This document shows positions 1 through 13,373 of a stretch of 64,000 bases of DNA, one piece after another (the first letter of the stretch is position 1; every line of letters begins with the position of its first letter). The notes beneath the pieces were generated by a model. It had not been told where the DNA came from, made no database searches, and saw only the letters and a program-made list of their open reading frames with translations. The position numbers and the translations under genes are program-made. The stretch comes from Warburgia ugandensis (taxonomy: Eukaryota > Streptophyta > Magnoliopsida > Canellales > Canellaceae): assembly GCA_035236585.1 (NCBI GenBank), contig CP141136.1:28984449-29048448 (forward strand), given 5' to 3'.

Positions 1-3000
1 ACTTATAGAGAACAAATTGAGAGTTAAAACATAGATGATTAGGTAGTGCTTAATAAATGGAATCTAATGATACCAACAATGCCTTAAGTGGAGTTTGAAT
101 GAAAAAGTTATGAGTGTTTGAAGTTGATGGATATTTTGATAAGTTTTCTGGTGGGGCCCATTTACCTAATTTTTAAAACAGAAATACTAGAAATGTAGGG
201 GCTGTTTTGATAATGGAACCCCCTTGTCATGTTGCGTGTACAACATGCAACAGAAAGTGCAGCCCTACTACAACTATCCCTGCAACATTTTAACGTAGTT
301 TAAACCCCTCGGCTGCCCTGTTTTTCTCGAGTTGGTCTCCCTAGTTCCCTTGAGTTTCACTAACAAACCCCCCTCTCTTCTCCTTCTTAGGCAAAGAATC
401 TTCTGGGATGGAAAGTCCCCACTGGCCTAGACAGGTAACTCTCTTTCCCCCCCTTTTCTCTCCTTTTCTTCTAGTTTTTCCTCTCCCCCGTCAGGCAAAC
501 TGGTTTTTCTGACCAACGAAGTTTAATCATAGAAAACCATGTCATAGTAGAGAACCCACCTCAAGGACAACTCGGATGGATGATCTGATCTATTCATTGA
601 ATTCCTCGACCCTCAAAATCTTAAAAACTGAGAAAATAGTCAAAATTTGAGATCATTTAGACCATAGATCAAAGGGAAAATATACAAATAGTCCAGACAC
701 TTCATCCCTGATGAACGTTGCACCCAGGACGCACCAGAATGCCACTAGGCATAACAACGCATGTGCGGGCATTGTGCCTATTGTTCACAATCAAAATAGG
801 ATGCACATGCATTTGGGCGATAGAGATGCCACTGCGCGAGTCTTGGTGCATGAGATGCATGCACATGTGTCTTGGACACCCTACGTCTTGATAATGTCAT
901 TTTGTACTATTTCTGATCCAGATTTGATTTGGACCATTGATTTTAATGTGAAACAAAAAATCTTCAATTTTGGAGGCAATATAAACCTAATTTTTAATTT
1001 TAGACATCTGTTGGATTTGTCTTAATGACGTTGACCTAATTTTGAAGTGAAAACTTAGATCTGACTACTATTTTGCTTAATTAAAACTTGAAAATCATAG
1101 GATGAGCTAGATCGGCCAGATCAAAGAGTCATCAGGCCATATAAATTGATTTATTAGATGATCTAACAAGTGGATTTAGGGAATTAATAGTCAAATCACA
1201 CAGATCAATCTAGATATTGTCCAAACACTGAATGGAAAAAGAAATAAAGATCTAACTGATCAAAGAATGATGTGACTGTCAGATCATCAGATTGACTATT
1301 CTTGCACTTATGAATCTTAGAAAACATTGTGAGTATGATGGATTGAGATATATGAGATATCAAGAGGGTGTTTAGAATGATCCAACAATTGGATCATCCC
1401 AAAAATTATAAATTAAGTTGAACTGGATCTTAGAAGTCATCAGGACTATTGACCTGATCGATCAAGATTAGATCTGACCATTTGATGGTTAGATTGACTA
1501 TGTAGATGGGAGCAAGACTTGTGATATACATTTATCAAGATGGATTGTGAGAAATTGAGTTATCTGGACTGTTGATTTGCAACCTACGGCCAAGATCAAA
1601 GATTAGACCAAAGATTAAGGGAAATCAAACTTTAATTAGTAATAAATGAACACTAAATCACCTAGATCAAGGAGGATTTTGGGGTGATTTGGGTAGAAAT
1701 GATGAATGTCAAGCGATAAGTGATGGATTACGTTATTTGTGGTTTATACAAGAGCATTAGACCATACTAATTTGACAGGTGACACGTCTGAGAGAGTTGG
1801 TTCTCACTGAGGTAGGTGATGACATTTAATATTGATATATTTTGCATAAAAACTATGGATGTTCATTTGATGATTTGATGTTTATTGTTGATTTATTTGC
1901 ATGTCTATTTGGCCTTATGACTTTAAGACTACAATTTAGCATGTATGGCTTGTATTTATGCATGATCATTTTAATTTATATGTTTTCCATAGACTCATGT
2001 TATTTGGGTATCATGATGTTTTGATTTATTTATTTTACTAAAATTGTTTATCTGTGGGTTTATTGAGGAGGCTTGGTGGCTGGTCCTTAAGAGACTAACC
2101 TTATGGTGAGGGCCATACTCTGGGATAGCCAGCCATAGGTGCTCAGGTATTTCATGCATTAGACATGACTTATTATCATTTGGTTTGTGATGATGAGCAA
2201 ATTTCATACTTTCATGGATTTATGATGGGTTCTTTCACTCGGTGGATGTCGTGCTAGGAGGATTGTAAATTTGACTACCCACCCTCTAACTTTATGAGAT
2301 GATAGACACTACACCTAAAATGTGCAAACCTCATAGGGAGTGGTATCATGGGTAGTCCACACTATGTGTTTGATCGGCCCCCATGCATGGCAGACACTTT
2401 CATTTGGTGTTGGCAAGGAGTGGTAGTCGGTATACCTGAGAGTTGGTTGCCATTGTAGCATGGTGATCCATATGTTTATTTGGCATTTCATGTAGCATTA
2501 TGATTATTGTTAAGATTGATATATCCATATGTACCCACAACATGACGATGCGTGGAGGATTGGTATGAGTACTCGTGACTTGATGTGAGAGTATGTTGTA
2601 AACTCAAGGGACACGAGTGGATTATGTGCCCTTCTATTCATGGCATGCACTCATGTTTGATGTGATAGATTTGCTTTTACTTGACACTTTTAGATTTATG
2701 ATCCATATTTTTATACTATGTTATCCATGTCATGTTGATTTGACTCATGTGATTTTTATGATTTGTACGAGATTTTACACGCCATATTGGATTCTGATTT
2801 TGACATGAACTATATGTTGATACATTTTTTGTTTATGAGACTTGACTATTCAGTTTTCATATTATTATTACATCCATGAGTTTTATTATTAGATCATGTG
2901 TTTTATCCATCACACTACAGATATCCATTTATTGAATATTAAATGTCTATGTATCTACATAAGTAATAATTAGCTGAGGCATTACTGTTTTTCTTACAAT

Positions 3001-3488
3001 GCCTCAGATATAGAGCTATACACTAGGAAGAGCAAATAGGTGGAAGATCACTAAAGGCGGTGGGGATCACCAAAGCATTTGGAGACTGTCATTCCGATAT
3101 ATGTAGTTGATTTGATAGAATTTTGGACTGGTGTCTGAGCTATATATATATATATATCTAAATATTCCTTTACACATATTTTGGACTTGGGCTTAGCCTT
3201 ATGGATGAATATTGAGTCATGATGCATAGACCTTGGTAGTTGTTAATTTCAATATTTTTAGTATTATTACTTGTGATTTTTGATGACATTTTTATACATT
3301 TAGATATGACATGTCTTATGTTTTGTGCTGACATCATTTCTTTGTATTCGTGTTCATAGCATTTCCTCATGGATTGTTTTGATGCCTAGAGGTATGAAAA
3401 AATGTATTGTAACTTAATTTTCATGATTTTGAAATAATTTTATTTTATTGGTATTTGAGAAAAAGGGATCCTGCCTATTTTATATTTA

Positions 3489-3525
<37 letters not shown>

Positions 3526-3549
3526 GCATTTTAAAACTGGGGTATCACA
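1..3549 (+). mobile_element. Long LTR of a Gypsy-like element, left end outside the window
   Basis: The stretch ends in GGTATCACA at 3549, a typical plant LTR end (…CA), with no primer site after it, so it is probably a solo or broken LTR. Around 2030-2600 it carries a block that recurs reversed at about 33780-34200: a phrase meaning 'gctaggagg' followed by a gap and 'acccacc', and a shared run about a 'ggtatgagtactc' core. Near 190-235 a 'gctgttttgataa' core recurs at 16020-16045 and, reversed, near 25370, inside the solo LTRs. No open frame here looks like a gene. The exact family and the true left end cannot be seen. Confidence 0.6.
3491..3522. repeat. (AT)n microsatellite
   Basis: About 16 uninterrupted AT units lie close to the right end of the LTR that ends at 3549. 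A shorter run lies at 3142-3158. Confidence 0.95.
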
Positions 3550-4777
3550 CTTTCCCACATCCAATCATCAAATAAATTTATGAGCATTTGTATTACTATA
3601 AGATCATATTCCGTAAAATTTTTTAGCTTCAATGGATATGATAAAGGTGGTGATTTCATGCACGACATTCCTGCTCCATTTCAATCATAGTGTAGATATG
3701 CATGGGGCACATAATGGCAATGCTAACTTTCAACACCTGGTAAAAAATCTAGGCCCCTATTCCACTAAAATCTGAAATACAATTCCATATATGAAATCCT
3801 ATCTCATATTTCTAGTGGAGTTTTAATCAATTTAATGCTCTATAAGTTTTGTAGATGAAACATATTTCATGGCTATTCAACAAGAAGTAATGAGGATAGT
3901 TATATATTGGTTAACATCTAAGTCAATGGACAAGAAATTTCACATATAGAGACATGCTTTCACATATATTTTTCTCACATTAGTAAACAACAGATCAATG
4001 TAAATAGAAACTATGGTTGTTTTGATGATTAAAATCAATAGTTTGTCATACAAAATAGAGAAGTATACACACCCCTTACCTACTTTTCACTCCCTTAGTC
4101 TTCTTGATTGTTAAGGCTTCATCTCCCTGTGATTTGGTGAAGTTTCATGATCCAAAAATTCAAAGAGATCGGGTGGATGTCTCCTTGCTTGCATGTAGGT
4201 TAAGCTGCATTCACCCTTCTCTTATCCCTCTTTCTTCTTTCCTTTTCCTCCTCCTTCCTTCTTTCCCTTTTTCTCTCTCCTTTCTTTTCTCGCATGCTCC
4301 CATGTTGGTCTTTCTTTCTCTTCCTCTAATGCTAATTTTATGCTTTTTAGGTGACTCAAACTCAAAACTAAAGACTTGATAGTCAACACTACCCAGTAAA
4401 CTAGCTTCTAATGGTCAAGCCTTGCAAAAATAAATATTTATACTAGCTAAAGTGGGGTTATTATGAGTACGCTGCCTCACTCATCTTGACTCTTCTCTCT
4501 CTTTTTCTCTCTTCTTCTCGCTCTAATATTTTTTTCCCTTTGTTCTGTTGTTGTTATGTAGAAGATGATACATGATACAATATGGTAAATCAAATATATG
4601 GAATATCAATTTGTTTCTTCTGATCTAACCATTTTCTGTTGTCAAAAGGTAAGTAGCTATCTTTGGAAAGATCTACTATCGATATCTTTAGAGATATCGT
4701 TATCAGATCCACCCAAGCTTGTTCACATCGGTATGGCCCCAGGTGTGCCTCGTCATTAAGATCTTGATCTCACCTGC
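3550..4777. other. Intergenic, no gene recognised
   Basis: AT-rich sequence with pyrimidine-rich patches at 4205-4335 and 4480-4540. The open frame at 4104-4379 is mostly low-complexity Ser/Leu/Phe from a TC-rich stretch and is not supported as a gene. Confidence 0.5.
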
Positions 4778-5002
4778 CAGATCCAATTGCCATTTGTGTA
4801 CTATCCGAAAGTGAAGCTAGTGGTGGCCTATTGTGCACTACACAACTACCTTAGGAAAGATGCCATTGAAGATGAGTTTGCTGATGATGAGACAATGGAA
4901 GAAACACCTACATACATGATAGATGAAAATGATGATTCTTATCCAAAAGAGAGGGTTATGCTTATAACTAATCATGCAAGGACAGAAGCTACAAAAGAAT
5001 GA
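4778..5002 (+). pseudogene. PIF/Harbinger transposase C-terminal scrap
   Basis: The translation reads through FVYYPKVKLVVAYCALHNYL and then an acidic stretch (DEFADDETMEE). A hydrophobic segment ending in C-A-L-H-N-Y-L/F-I-R followed by acidic residues is characteristic of the C-terminal end of the PIF/Harbinger DDE nuclease (HARBI1-like). Only about 70 codons survive. The upstream catalytic part was not found, although the sequence from 4630 may belong to it. It is a dead fragment with no sign of expression. Family assignment is by motif memory and is moderately sure. Confidence 0.65.
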
Positions 5003-5005
5003 TAT

Positions 5006-6290
5006 AGTAAAGTTAATAAATGAAGGCATGATATGTCTATTGAAATGCACAATTTTATGTATGTTGCACAAGAGGTGAATATGACTAGAAGTGTTGATGG
5101 ATACGCTTAATTTTGTATGATGCTATAATCATAAGTCTAGCTTGTGCTTTTTCCATTTTTGTTGCTCGTTTAATAATTGTCATTACTATGTCAAAAACTA
5201 CTTCACATATAGCTCTCTTACTATTCATTTATAATATAATACTATATATTTGGTTTCTACATATTATAGGAGATGGAAACCATAGGTTTATTTTTATTTT
5301 TATTATTTATCTTCATGTTCATAAGGTTTTCAATTATAAATGTATATTTAAGTGTTGTAGGTTATGCATCCATTCATCTCAAAAGTTTAGGGAGATAATT
5401 TTGGATTGTGAAATGGGCCTAAAATATGCATTACTTGATCCATCCGAAAAACTTGGCCCCATGTTTGCCATTGGCCATTTATTTGTGACTCACATATGAC
5501 TAGTTCTAGAAGTTGAAATATGCCTTCATTTGCCCAATCATCTTTAAAAGAGGAAATAAATTTGGGTCATAGTAAAGGGGCCCATAGAGTTGTATCCATT
5601 TTAACATATTCTCACCTAGTATTTATTTGTTTTTATGTGGACCCACCTTAAGTGAAGCCAACGTGTTACAAGGATAAATTCCAACAAATTGTAATACTTT
5701 GAATTTTAAAGGAAAATTATTAAAATAAAAAAGGATCCCACAATTCCAATAGTTTTAGGTTTTAGCACAAAAAATTGCAATACTCTATGATTATTAGTGA
5801 CATAATACCTTGAGTTCTTGAAATATAATTTTAATATTTTAAATTCATTTTGAAAGTTAGGATTCCTATTTTTAAAAATTTCTTTGTAAAATCAATAATG
5901 AATCACAATATTTTTCTATAAAATTTTAAAAAGAAATACCCAATCATTATAAATGGGACTCACAATTGAGTCATATTACATACCATTAAATTTTGAAACC
6001 ATTCTTATAGTTTATTATTCACAACGCCAATCATAAATGAAAAGTTTAACTAATTAAAGTCAAGCATCTAGCACTTTAATACATCAATAATCAATATCTT
6101 GAATAAGAAATGTATATTTCCAAAATAGTTCATTGACTCACTTTTTTGCCAAGGTTCTTACTCCAAGAGTTTCTTAGTCTTCAGTTCTACTTCATCTACG
6201 CAGATCTATAGGGTTTTTGGTAGGTTGAGCATATGGGTATATACTTAAAGTTAAAACTAAAATTACAAACTCAAAAACTATTGCGTAATG
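5006..6290. other. Intergenic, no gene recognised
   Basis: AT-rich sequence. The 128-codon open frame at 5113-5499 is hydrophobic, has no recognisable domain and lies just downstream of the Harbinger scrap. It could be decayed transposon DNA but nothing shows it is a gene. Confidence 0.45.
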
Positions 6291-6291
6291 A

Positions 6292-7611
6292 CAAGTAAGC
6301 ACTTAGATGATTTTGAAATCATATTTCTATCCAAGAAAATCACGAGTAAATTCTTATCATCCATTTCATGCAATGCATCATAGCACATCCGTTGCATACA
6401 CATACATCTAGACATCTCTTTGTGTGAGCCTAGTGCACAAAGCTCTCCCATATGCAGGGTTTGGGGAAGGGGTAGACCACAAAGTGTCTATCATATGTAG
6501 ACTTACCTTGTGTTTTTATAAGTGGTTGTTTCCACTCCTCAAACTTGTGACCACAAGTCACACGGCAATAACCTTTGCTCCAAGGGTCCCCTTCTATCTA
6601 TGCATCTCCCTTTCTATAGAGATAAATATAATAACTTCATAATTTAAGTAAATTAGTGATGCATTAGACTCATTCAATACAATGATATCAAACTAACATT
6701 ACAGTACACTTTTGTGCTCATAGAGATTTCTAACTCTCATTGGAACATATACCAATATGGTCATGAGTACTCAGTTGTCAATCAATTGAGATTCATCTAT
6801 TGAACCATCAATTTGGTCTCTAGAAGCATCAAAATAAAAAATCTCATGGGATCTAAACTATGTTCACAAATAGTTAGGCTCAATTGTGTGCCTTTAGTAG
6901 ACCAAAAAAGGACTTCTACTACAACCTCACGAGGACTATGGCGGTCCTGTAAGGGTGTCGTGAGTTACCTATTGTGAAATCTTACAGCCAATCATGGAAA
7001 ATGCCACCTTTTGGGTGTTGGGTACCTATCAACTTTTTGTGGTTGGAGGCCAGGTGGCCAACCTATACTAACCTCCTAGCATAGGTCTCATTAACTTGTC
7101 TCAAATCTCAATCTAGGTGTCACTATACCCTCATACATTTTGCAAAACTTTCAAGAAAAACTATTTCATGCACTTTTCAAAACATAAGTCTTATAATAGC
7201 TATTTCTCAAGCTAATTTGAAGTATAAATCATAATCATATGACAACTTACTTTCAAATATCAACATATTATTTTGAAAACTAAATTCAAAACATCCAAAG
7301 TTAGGCATAAGTTTATGCAAACTACAACATGGAATAGTCTCAAATCATGTTTTAGAACTTGCTATTTTTCAACCATAAAAGTATGCTTAAATCAGCTTAA
7401 ATTAGGTTCTCAAAACCATGTTTTTCCATATTTTAGCAACTTGCTTAAATCAATCAACTTTAGAGTTTCAAAAACGTGACTTTTCATATATTATTTACAA
7501 TGCAAAAATTGTGATTATCATGGTAAGATTTTCACTCTAAGAGGAGTCTTAGAAAGGTCATTAAATCTTTCAAAATTAACATGCCAAAACTATCCCAATT
7601 ATACTATAAAA
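6292..7611. repeat. 1.3 kb tandem duplication, unit 1
   Basis: This unit and the next (7617-9014) share their order throughout: a start around 'gatgattttgaaatcat' / 'gatgactttgaaatcat', the 'tgcatacacatacatct' run, a minus-strand SINE, a 'ttttgtggttggaggc' run, and a tail around 'ttaacatgc'. Divergence is well above zero, so the duplication is old. The units resemble part of an LTR found reversed at 57335-57500. Confidence 0.8.
6424..6594 (-). mobile_element. Au-type SINE (copy in duplication unit 1)
   Basis: Read on the minus strand it has a tRNA-like head (CCTTGGAGC…, then GTGACTTGTGGTCAC around the B box), the middle block 'gtctac…tagac…gtggtctacccct' and a 3' end near 'gctttgtgcac'. Imperfect flanking repeats around 'atctagacatctcttt' and 'atctatgcatctccct' suggest the target site duplication. 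Confidence 0.75.
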
Positions 7612-7750
7612 ATAGAATGCAAGCACTAGATGACTTTGAAATCATATATCTATTCAAGAAAATCACACCACTAAATTCTTATTAGCCAATCCTTGCAATA
7701 CATCATAGAACATCCTTTGCATACACATACATCTATGCATCTTTCTATCT

Positions 7751-7926
7751 GAGCCTGATGTATAAAGCTCTCTCATATGTAGTGTCTAGGGAAGGGGCTG
7801 ACCACAAAAGGTCTATAGTACATAGCCTTATCTAGCTTTTTTGCAACAAGCTATTTTCACGGCTTGAACCTATGACCTATAGGTCACATGGCAACAACTC
7901 AACCATTATGCCAAGGTTTCCCCTTT
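7751..7926 (-). mobile_element. Au-type SINE (copy in duplication unit 2)
   Basis: Minus-strand copy equivalent to the one at 6424-6594. The flanking repeat is clearer here: 'atctatgcatctttct' before it and 'atctatgcatctcttt' after it. Confidence 0.75.
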
Positions 7927-8507
7927 ATCTATGCATCTCTTTGTTTATAGAGAATCAATAAAATAACTTGATAATTTAAGTAAATTCTTGATGTAGTAGA
8001 ATCATTCAAAATAGTGATAGCACATTTTTGTGCTCATAAGGTTTTCGAACTCTCATTGGCACATCTATCAACCACTACTGAACCATCATTTTGCTCTCTA
8101 ATAGCATAAAAAATCTCATAAGACCTAAACTATACTCATGAACAACTTGGCTGAATTGTGGCCTTCAGTATACCAAGAAGGCCTTCTATTGTAGACTCAC
8201 AAGTCTATAGATGTCTTATAAGGGTGTTGTGGGTCACCTATTGTGGAATTCTACCACCAATCAAGGAAAATGCAACTTTTTTGGGTGTTGGTAACCTACC
8301 ACCTTTTGTGGTTGGAGGCTAGTTGGCCAACCTATACTAACCTCTTAGCATAGCTCCCACCAGACTCATTAGCTTATCTCAAATCTGGATATTACTATAC
8401 TAGCAAACTTTTTGCAAAACTTTCAAGCAAAACTTGTTCATGCACTTCTCCAAACATAAGTCATATAGTTGTTGTTTTTCAAGCAAATTTAAAGTGCAAA
8501 TCATAAC

Positions 8508-8734
8508 TCATATGACCACTTACTTTCAAGCTTGCTCAAACATTTGCATATTGTTTTGAAAACTAAATTCAAAACATCAAACCTCAAGCATTTTGTGTCC
8601 CAAACTATAGCATGGAATAGCTCATATGACCACTTACTTTCAAGCTTGCTCAAACATTTGCATATTGTTTTGAAAACTAAATTCAAAACATCAAACCTCA
8701 AGCATATTGTGTTCCAAACCATAGCATGGAATAG
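8508..8734. repeat. Tandem duplication of 113 bp, two copies
   Basis: The copies start at 8508 and 8621 and differ at only a few positions. Both contain 'tcaagcttgctcaaacattt' and 'ccaaac(t/c)atagcatgg'. The duplication creates the repetitive open frames on both strands here, which are not genes. Confidence 0.95.
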
Positions 8735-9913
8735 CTCATGTGTCAGAACTTGCCATTTTTCAACCATAAAAGTATGCTCAAATCAGCTTAAATTAGGTTT
8801 TCAAAACCATGTTTTTCCATATTATAGCAACTTGCTTAAATCAATATATCAAGCTTCAACTTTAGAGTTTCAAAAACATGAATTTTCAAATATCATTTAT
8901 AATGCAAAAATTGAGGTTATCATGGTAAGATTTTTAGTGCAAAAATAGTACTAGAAATGGCATCAAATCTTTAAAATTTAACATGCTAAGACCATCATAA
9001 ATCTATTATAAAAACATTAATTTTTTGAGCTTTTACGTGAATTAAAACAATATTTTTTAAATTGCATATTTTTCATACTAAAACAATAATATCATAATCT
9101 TGCTTAAAAACATGTTAAACACTAAATTACTTTCAATGTTTTAAACTAGGCCTTATGCACCTTTCGATATAAAAAAATGTCTCTTTTAGACTTATTTTAG
9201 CCAAAACCTCATAGAATAAATAATCAATTTTATGTTAAAACAATACCCATGAACACAACAGTCAACATACTAGGAAAAACATACATGAATGCACTTAAAA
9301 ATCTACTAAAAATAGTTCTTGAATAAGCTAAATATCAAACTAAAATTTCATTGATAAAATTCATACTAAAAAATGTTTTATTAATTCACGATCAACTTGT
9401 TAGATAAACACCCATAATCAGTCATGAATTCATGAAAACCCATGCTAAATATGCATATGAAATCAATCATGAGTTCTTGCTAATACGTCACCAGCCATTT
9501 TAACATCCAAAAATACTTGCACATGTATCATTGAATGTGCCATTTTAATAGTGTATAACTCGTATGAGAAAAATCTCTAAATCAGGAATCCATAGCATGA
9601 ATTTAGCATCTTTTAGCATAGCATGCTCATAGGCTATAAAATAGCATAAAACATTCACAATTCCATGTTAATGGAAACATCTTTAATCAGAATAAACATG
9701 CTGTGTATGGTGAAGATCTAATTATAACAAATTTCTCAAATATCATCTACATAATCACTGATAAAATTTTCACCATTAAATAGCCAAAACTTTGGGAAAG
9801 TTGGTGAAAAGTTCATAGTTTTAGAATCACCTAATAAAACTCGCATAGAAATCTAACAATTTTCTCTAGCTTTTCCCTGCATTTTTATTCTTCTTCCTCA
9901 TCTTCTTTTTCCA

Positions 9914-9916
<3 letters not shown>

Positions 9917-10003
<87 letters not shown>
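9917..10003. repeat. (CT)n microsatellite
   Basis: About 43 consecutive CT units, placed between the LTR-like duplicated region and a LINE fragment. Confidence 0.98.
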
Positions 10004-10010
<7 letters not shown>

Positions 10011-10260
10011 TTTTTGGCCAAACATGTTTAGGTTGGGATGCATTTTTCATACAAGGTTTTCTATTTGGTTTTCCTTGCCACCCAAGGTAGCCTACTCCTA
10101 AAACTCCACTTCTTTCTTATTTGAAACCTTAGCCATCCTAGCCTCCAACATAATGTCTTTCCTTTTTTATTCCTAGATGTCTTCGTAACCAAAAACCATC
10201 CTAATTTCCTCATACTTCTACTTTTCTAATTCAAAGCTTTGGGTTGCTTGGGTGCAAGGT

Positions 10261-10545
10261 AGAGCGTAAGTCGTTGTCATCATCATCAAGAACTTATCCT
10301 GATTGCATGTCAGTCACATGAATTTCGTTCCTCCATTCCCCTCTCTTAGGTGTCATGGCTTCATTTAGTCCCAAAGTTTTGAAATCCTTTCTCACCACTT
10401 CTATCAATGTTCTTTTGGGCCTTTTCCTTATTCTTTTAGAACCTTCGACTTAGGTCACCTCACTTCTTCTAACTAGTGCTCTTTTTGGTCTATGTTGGAC
10501 ATGTCCAATCCATCTAAGTCTAATCTCCTTCATCTTGTTACCTAT
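10261..10545 (-). mobile_element. LINE fragment, RTE-type C-terminal end
   Basis: Minus-strand translation gives KMKEIRLRWIGHVQHRP, ALVRRSE, a stop, then KRIRKRPKRTLIEVVRKDF and GLNEAMTPKRGEWRNEIHV. The pattern R-L-R-W-(F/I)-G-H-V-x-R-R-P, R-G-R-P-K-K/R-T, then a short helix and W-R-x-x-I-x-V is the standard tail of plant RTE-type non-LTR reverse transcriptases. In-frame stops at the codon after EVT and after MQSG show it is dead. The reverse transcriptase core is absent, consistent with 5' truncation or decay. Confidence 0.8.
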
Positions 10546-10994
10546 TAGTGCTAGAGTTTAAGTGAATGGGCCTTATTAGAAAACATCTTTAACCAAATCA
10601 TCCTTTTGGGCTTATCCTAAGTACATTTCCAGATTTTTTGTAAAAGACATTCTAACTATACCTGGACCTCTTTTTGCTCCAAACATCCAAGCTATATGGT
10701 TTTCAACTATAGACCTTTATCCAATAAAAATTCTAATACAAATTTAAAATGACACTATCGATTTAGTTATCCTTGAAACCTATTTTCTCATTGTTTAGAA
10801 AAGAAAATCTCATTTCAATAATAACAAAAATGGTTATAATAATTCAAGTTATTTCATTAACTACCTTAAGTAGGTCTGTGGCTGTCAATAGCAATTCCAA
10901 GTTGGCCAAATGTAACTAACATGGTTGAAATAATATACCCTTATGTGATATATCACATTTGTATTAACCTTACAGGTCATAGAAACTAAAATAG

Positions 10995-11176
10995 AAGGAG
11001 CAGCCTTGGTGCATAAAGCTCCTGCCTATGCAAGACGTAGGGAAGGGGCGGACCACAAGAGCCTATAGTAGATAGCCTTACTTTGTATTTTGCAAGAGGG
11101 TGATTCCACGCCTCGAACCTGTGACCTTAAAGTCACATGATGACAACTTTTACCGTTGCACCAAGGCTCCCCTTCT
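10995..11176 (-). mobile_element. Au-type SINE
   Basis: Full-length minus-strand copy. Reversed, it runs from 'aaggggagccttggtgcaacgg' (box A side) through a B-box region 'ggttcgagg', then 'tgcaaaatacaaagtaaggc', the 'ggtccgccccttccc' block and ends in 'gctttatgcacc'. Flanks at 10978-10994 and 11177-11193 match at 14 of 17 positions, which is the target site duplication. Confidence 0.9.
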
Positions 11177-11193
11177 CACAAAAACTAAAACAG

Positions 11194-12233
11194 GTAAATG
11201 AAAATCATGTAAACAAACTAAGAATCTTAACTGAGTGATGGCTCCACAAAGACTTGGGAAACTACCTTCACTCATTTTTGGATCGTGATTAGCATTTGAA
11301 CAAATGGAATTGTCTTTTTGAGGGTTATATCTTAGCCATTTGAATTTCCTGAACGCTCTTGGTTCTTACATGGATGACTAGTTGATCCCTTTTCTTTGAG
11401 AGTCCCCTTTTATGGCCACAGCAACCCTAGATAGATCCAGCTATTATTAATTCTTTTACCTTTTCTTTTTACCTTTTCTTTTGTGTGTCGCTTCAACTGT
11501 AACTATTTATTGGCTACTTTATTTGGTATTTAGTATCTTCTTCTAAATTCCTTTTGGTTCTTACCCTTAAATATATGCATGTTGCAACTGCATGTCTTAC
11601 TTAGAGAAAGAATAGGAGCTTCTAACCCGCTTGAAGTATGTGTAATATTGAGAGATAGCTTTGTCATGAAGTTGAATCCCAGTGGCAAATAAGACTAGCC
11701 ACTACTTATAGTTTATTCACAGAGGCTATTCTGTATCAGAGTCATATCGTGGTGGTTTGTTTCCCTTGTGCGCCTTTAATACATGTTGAATGAACATGTA
11801 CTTATGAGAATCTTTGAGTAGTTCAAATATTTGAAACACGTCAAAGATGTAAATTCCCTGTTGCACATGGCCATATCTTAACTTGAAGTGCTGGCTTTAA
11901 ACCTTGAGGTTGAGGTGGTTTGAATACTATTAAGATCGTACATGTTTGTTGTAATAATATATAATTCTTATCAACTTGTTTCATGTGTGTTTCTTTTGCT
12001 TTTATGGCTTTGCTAGGGCAGCAGCTTATCTGCTGTCTGATGGAGTGATATGGAAGAGTAGAATTTTGCTGCATAACCCAATTGCCATTGGCTTCTTAAA
12101 TAGTTTCTTTAAGGTAGATAGATTCAGTGCTATGAGTTGTTGTAAATTTGATTTCAATAACAGTGTCCGTACTGGACTTTCGTTTGCATGGTATCTATGA
12201 GTCATTGCCTAATATTGGACTTTACTTTCAAGT
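11194..12233. other. No gene clearly recognised; possible upstream part of the GUF1 relic
   Basis: A short coding-like stretch near 12060-12110 reads NPIAIGFLNSFFK, faintly like the 'LLLDSFF' region of GUF1 that would precede the exon at 12234. The match is too weak to call an exon. The rest shows nothing recognisable. Confidence 0.35.
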
Positions 12234-12921
12234 TTCAAGCCAATGAAGCATATGGTGTTTTTTGGTGTCTATCCTGATAATGGATCAAATTTTGATGTTC
12301 TTAACCATGCAATATAGAGAAAAACACGTAACGATGCCAATGCATCTGTTACCAAAATGACTACTGCAGCATTTGGAATAGGTTTCAGGTATAAATGATT
12401 ATGTGGGGGAGATTCCTTGTTATTCTTGAGCCTTAATAAAAGTTGTGCTTTTTTTCTATTTTGGAAAAACTTCAAGTTTAGGTTTTTGTTATCATTCAAA
12501 CTGAATTAGCCCATTTTTAGTGTTAAACTTGAATGACTTAGTCTGACACTAGGTTAACTTGCATGCATCTCTTGAATTTTCATGTTTATACTGGTGTGGC
12601 TTCTTAGGTTTACTCCATATGGATGTTTTTCATTAACAACTTAAACAAGTATAGATTCCATTTCTTTTCCTCTTTTATATTTTGATAAAATCGTACGCCA
12701 AGATTTCATCTGCTCTTCTATTGGACCATGATAGGTGCACTAAAATCTATGTTCAAGAAAAACCTATTGCAATCTTTGGTTTTCTGAATCATGGTTAAAT
12801 CACTTTTAAAATTTATCCAGTTAGTCAATGCACAAGATTAGATGAGAAGTGTAGATAGCTAATTTCGATTTATGGAAATGGTTCAATATTGTGTAAATTG
12901 GTATAGAATCTATTTAATTGA

Positions 12922-13016
12922 GGCATATCTCTACCTGTAATATAGACCCTTGTGGTCCACCCCATCCTTGGATCCCACATACATGGTAGCTTTGTGCATT
13001 GGGTTGCCCCCTTTTA
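12922..13016 (+). mobile_element. Au-type SINE, 3' part only
   Basis: Carries 'tatagacccttgtggtccac', then 'cccatccttggatcccacat' and the end 'gctttgtgcattgggttgcc', as in the other plus-strand copies. The tRNA-like head is missing. Lies in an intron of the GUF1 relic. Confidence 0.75.
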
Positions 13017-13373
13017 TGTCTCTGCCTTAATATGGTGTTTCTATTTCATGGTTAATTGAGAGAGGAGATTATGTGGTTCTTGCCTACTTTATTCTATAGA
13101 ATTGTCTAATTTAGAGAAATTTGCCCTTTGCTAATGGGCTAGCACCTTAACTAGCTTTTTTGCCTTTTCAGTGCAGGGTAACCAAAATGTGGTTAATAGA
13201 AAATGGATATCATTGTAATGGTTAGAAACTCTGTTATTGAGCTAGTTTTTCCCTGTACTTTGGCAATGCTCTATATGCAATTTGAGCATTATCTAAGATC
13301 ACTTTCATTTTGAACTTTTAAGGCTGTAGTATTTACTAGCTTATTATTTCATTTGTACATTTGTGGACCTTAT

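Larger units (their letters stand above)
7617..9014. repeat. 1.3 kb tandem duplication, unit 2
   Basis: Second copy of the unit at 6292-7611, longer by about 113 bp because it contains its own internal duplication (8508-8734). It holds the same SINE at the same place, so the SINE landed before the duplication. Confidence 0.8.

Noticed and set aside
8501..8948. Open frames of 88 and 138 codons with internal repeats
   Set aside because: They come from the 113 bp tandem duplication and are open on both strands; no protein family is visible.
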